Shown: in pieces, positions 63,581-64,000 of the stretch
Layout of the letters: each line of letters begins with the position of its first letter
Position numbering within the stretch: the first letter of the stretch is position 1
Origin: Nocardioides sp. CER19
GTDB lineage: Bacteria > Actinomycetota > Actinomycetes > Propionibacteriales > Nocardioidaceae
Direction: 5' to 3'
Assembly (NCBI RefSeq): GCF_029846275.1
Contig: NZ_JARVWS010000001.1
Coordinates: 930,001 to 994,000 of the forward strand
Length of the DNA: 64,000 bases
Position numbers and translations under genes: made by a program
Notes under the pieces: model-generated
The model's database searches: none
The model's input: only the letters and a program-made list of their open reading frames with translations
What the model was told of the DNA's origin: nothing

Positions 63581-64000
63581 AACACGTTCATCGGCCGGAA
63601 CTGCACCGAGATCCGCGGCCCCGCGTGTGCGACCTTGGGCACCGCGTGCTCCCAGGTGCGCTGGCAGGAGCCGCCCATCACGACCACGTCGCCGTGACCC
63701 ATCTCGACCGAGATCGAGTCGCCGCCGCCGCGCGGGCGCAGGCAGAGCCGGCGCGGGTCGCCGAGCGAGACGATGGCGACCATCGTGTCCTGTGACCGGC
63801 CGCGTCCGATGGTGTCACCGTGCCAGGCGACGGAGTCGCGGCCGTCGCGGTAGTAGCAGCAGCCCGCGGTCCGGAACGGCTCGCCGAGCTCGGGCAGGTA
63901 GTGCTCGCTCAGTGCGTCGCGGGCCTCGTCGAGCACCGGGTGCGGGAGGGCCTCGCCGGCGAGGTAGGTGTGCACGAGACGGGGTACGTCGACCACCCGG
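63577..64000 (-). CDS. AlkB-like 2OG-Fe(II) oxygenase, 5' end outside window
   Basis: C-terminal 139 or more residues visible. Iron ligands H-x-D in VAWHGDTIG and His in RTWEHAVPK; 2-oxoglutarate Arg in GPRISVQFR. GDVVVMGGSCQ is the AlkB signature strand. Repairs alkylated nucleic acid by oxidative demethylation. The start is beyond 64000. Confidence 0.9.
   Translation of the reverse strand, partial: RVVDVPRLVHTYLAGEALPHPVLDEARDALSEHYLPELGEPFRTAGCCYYRDGRDSVAWHGDTIGRGRSQDTMVAIVSLGDPRRLCLRPRGGGDSISVEMGHGDVVVMGGSCQRTWEHAVPKVAHAGPRISVQFRPMNVF

Overview
The window is high-GC DNA from an actinobacterium, most likely a member of Nocardioidaceae such as Nocardioides. The evidence is a dense GC-rich gene layout with many GTG starts; CarD, a DUF3263 protein, a SenX3/RegX3 pair with divergent phoU, an LpqE-like lipoprotein, OtsA/OtsB and an F420-type luciferase-like oxidoreductase; many start codons placed 6-9 nt after a TANNNT hexamer, as in leaderless mRNAs; and GGTCTCGATACG-type palindromic repeats between genes. 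The genus is inferred. I see no phage, integrase, transposase or CRISPR array. One tRNA gene, tRNA-Thr(TGT), is present.

Layout. 1-3.5 kb: EamA permease end, phosphate-control cluster regX3-senX3 <> phoU. 3.6-13 kb: an isoprenoid/translation neighbourhood resembling M. tuberculosis Rv3579c-Rv3584 (gpmA, LpqE-like lipoprotein, UbiA, carD, an IspD-like protein, ispD, NirD-like, ispF, a membrane-anchored molybdenum oxidoreductase, cysS, rlmB). 13-24 kb: metallophosphoesterase, DUF4032 kinase-like protein with a GH13 alpha-glucosidase-type enzyme, tRNA-Thr, hydrolase, pdxY, aldo/keto reductase, ung, two tandem secreted nuclease-fold proteins, LLM oxidoreductase. 24-35 kb: orphan GvpA-like gene, PLP decarboxylase plus GPH transporter, otsA, Gfo/Idh oxidoreductase, DUF3263/LytR_C pair, acyltransferase-SGNH, otsB. 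34.6-41 kb: lon behind an HspR-type operator, a SAM-I riboswitch in front of thrC, a PHO-box-preceded SGNH hydrolase, LacI regulator, GNAT. 41-44 kb: ECF42-type sigma factor with two DGPF/YCII proteins, ATP-grasp. 44-48 kb: secreted BNR-repeat protein and groEL with two CIRCE operators. 48-51 kb: two divergent ECF sigma/membrane-protein pairs. 50.5-60.8 kb: a form II CO-dehydrogenase-like molybdenum hydroxylase cluster with its maturation genes (MobA-like, MoxR, VWA/CoxE, XdhC), regulator, 2Fe-2S, Mo and FAD subunits and CoxG. 60.8-64 kb: hemerythrin, MFS, LemA, AlkB-like end.

Regulatory logic that can be read: RegX3 (PhoP type) probably acts on PHO boxes at phoU and at the SGNH hydrolase; HspR on lon; HrcA on groEL; SAM on thrC. 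The second ECF pair is translationally coupled through 4-bp overlaps to the first gene of the molybdenum hydroxylase cluster, which suggests a shared expression unit.

The least explained structures are (i) three copies of an exactly 86-bp palindrome with conserved 20-22 bp termini, one of which forms the 3' end of the ECF42 gene; (ii) a second palindromic repeat family, one copy of which is inserted in frame (123 bp) directly behind the start codon of the VWA/CoxE gene; (iii) short tandem arrays with 10, 12 or 14-bp periods that repeatedly sit on stop codons; (iv) a degenerate IspD paralogue beside ispD; and (v) a lone GvpA homologue with a long C-terminal extension.
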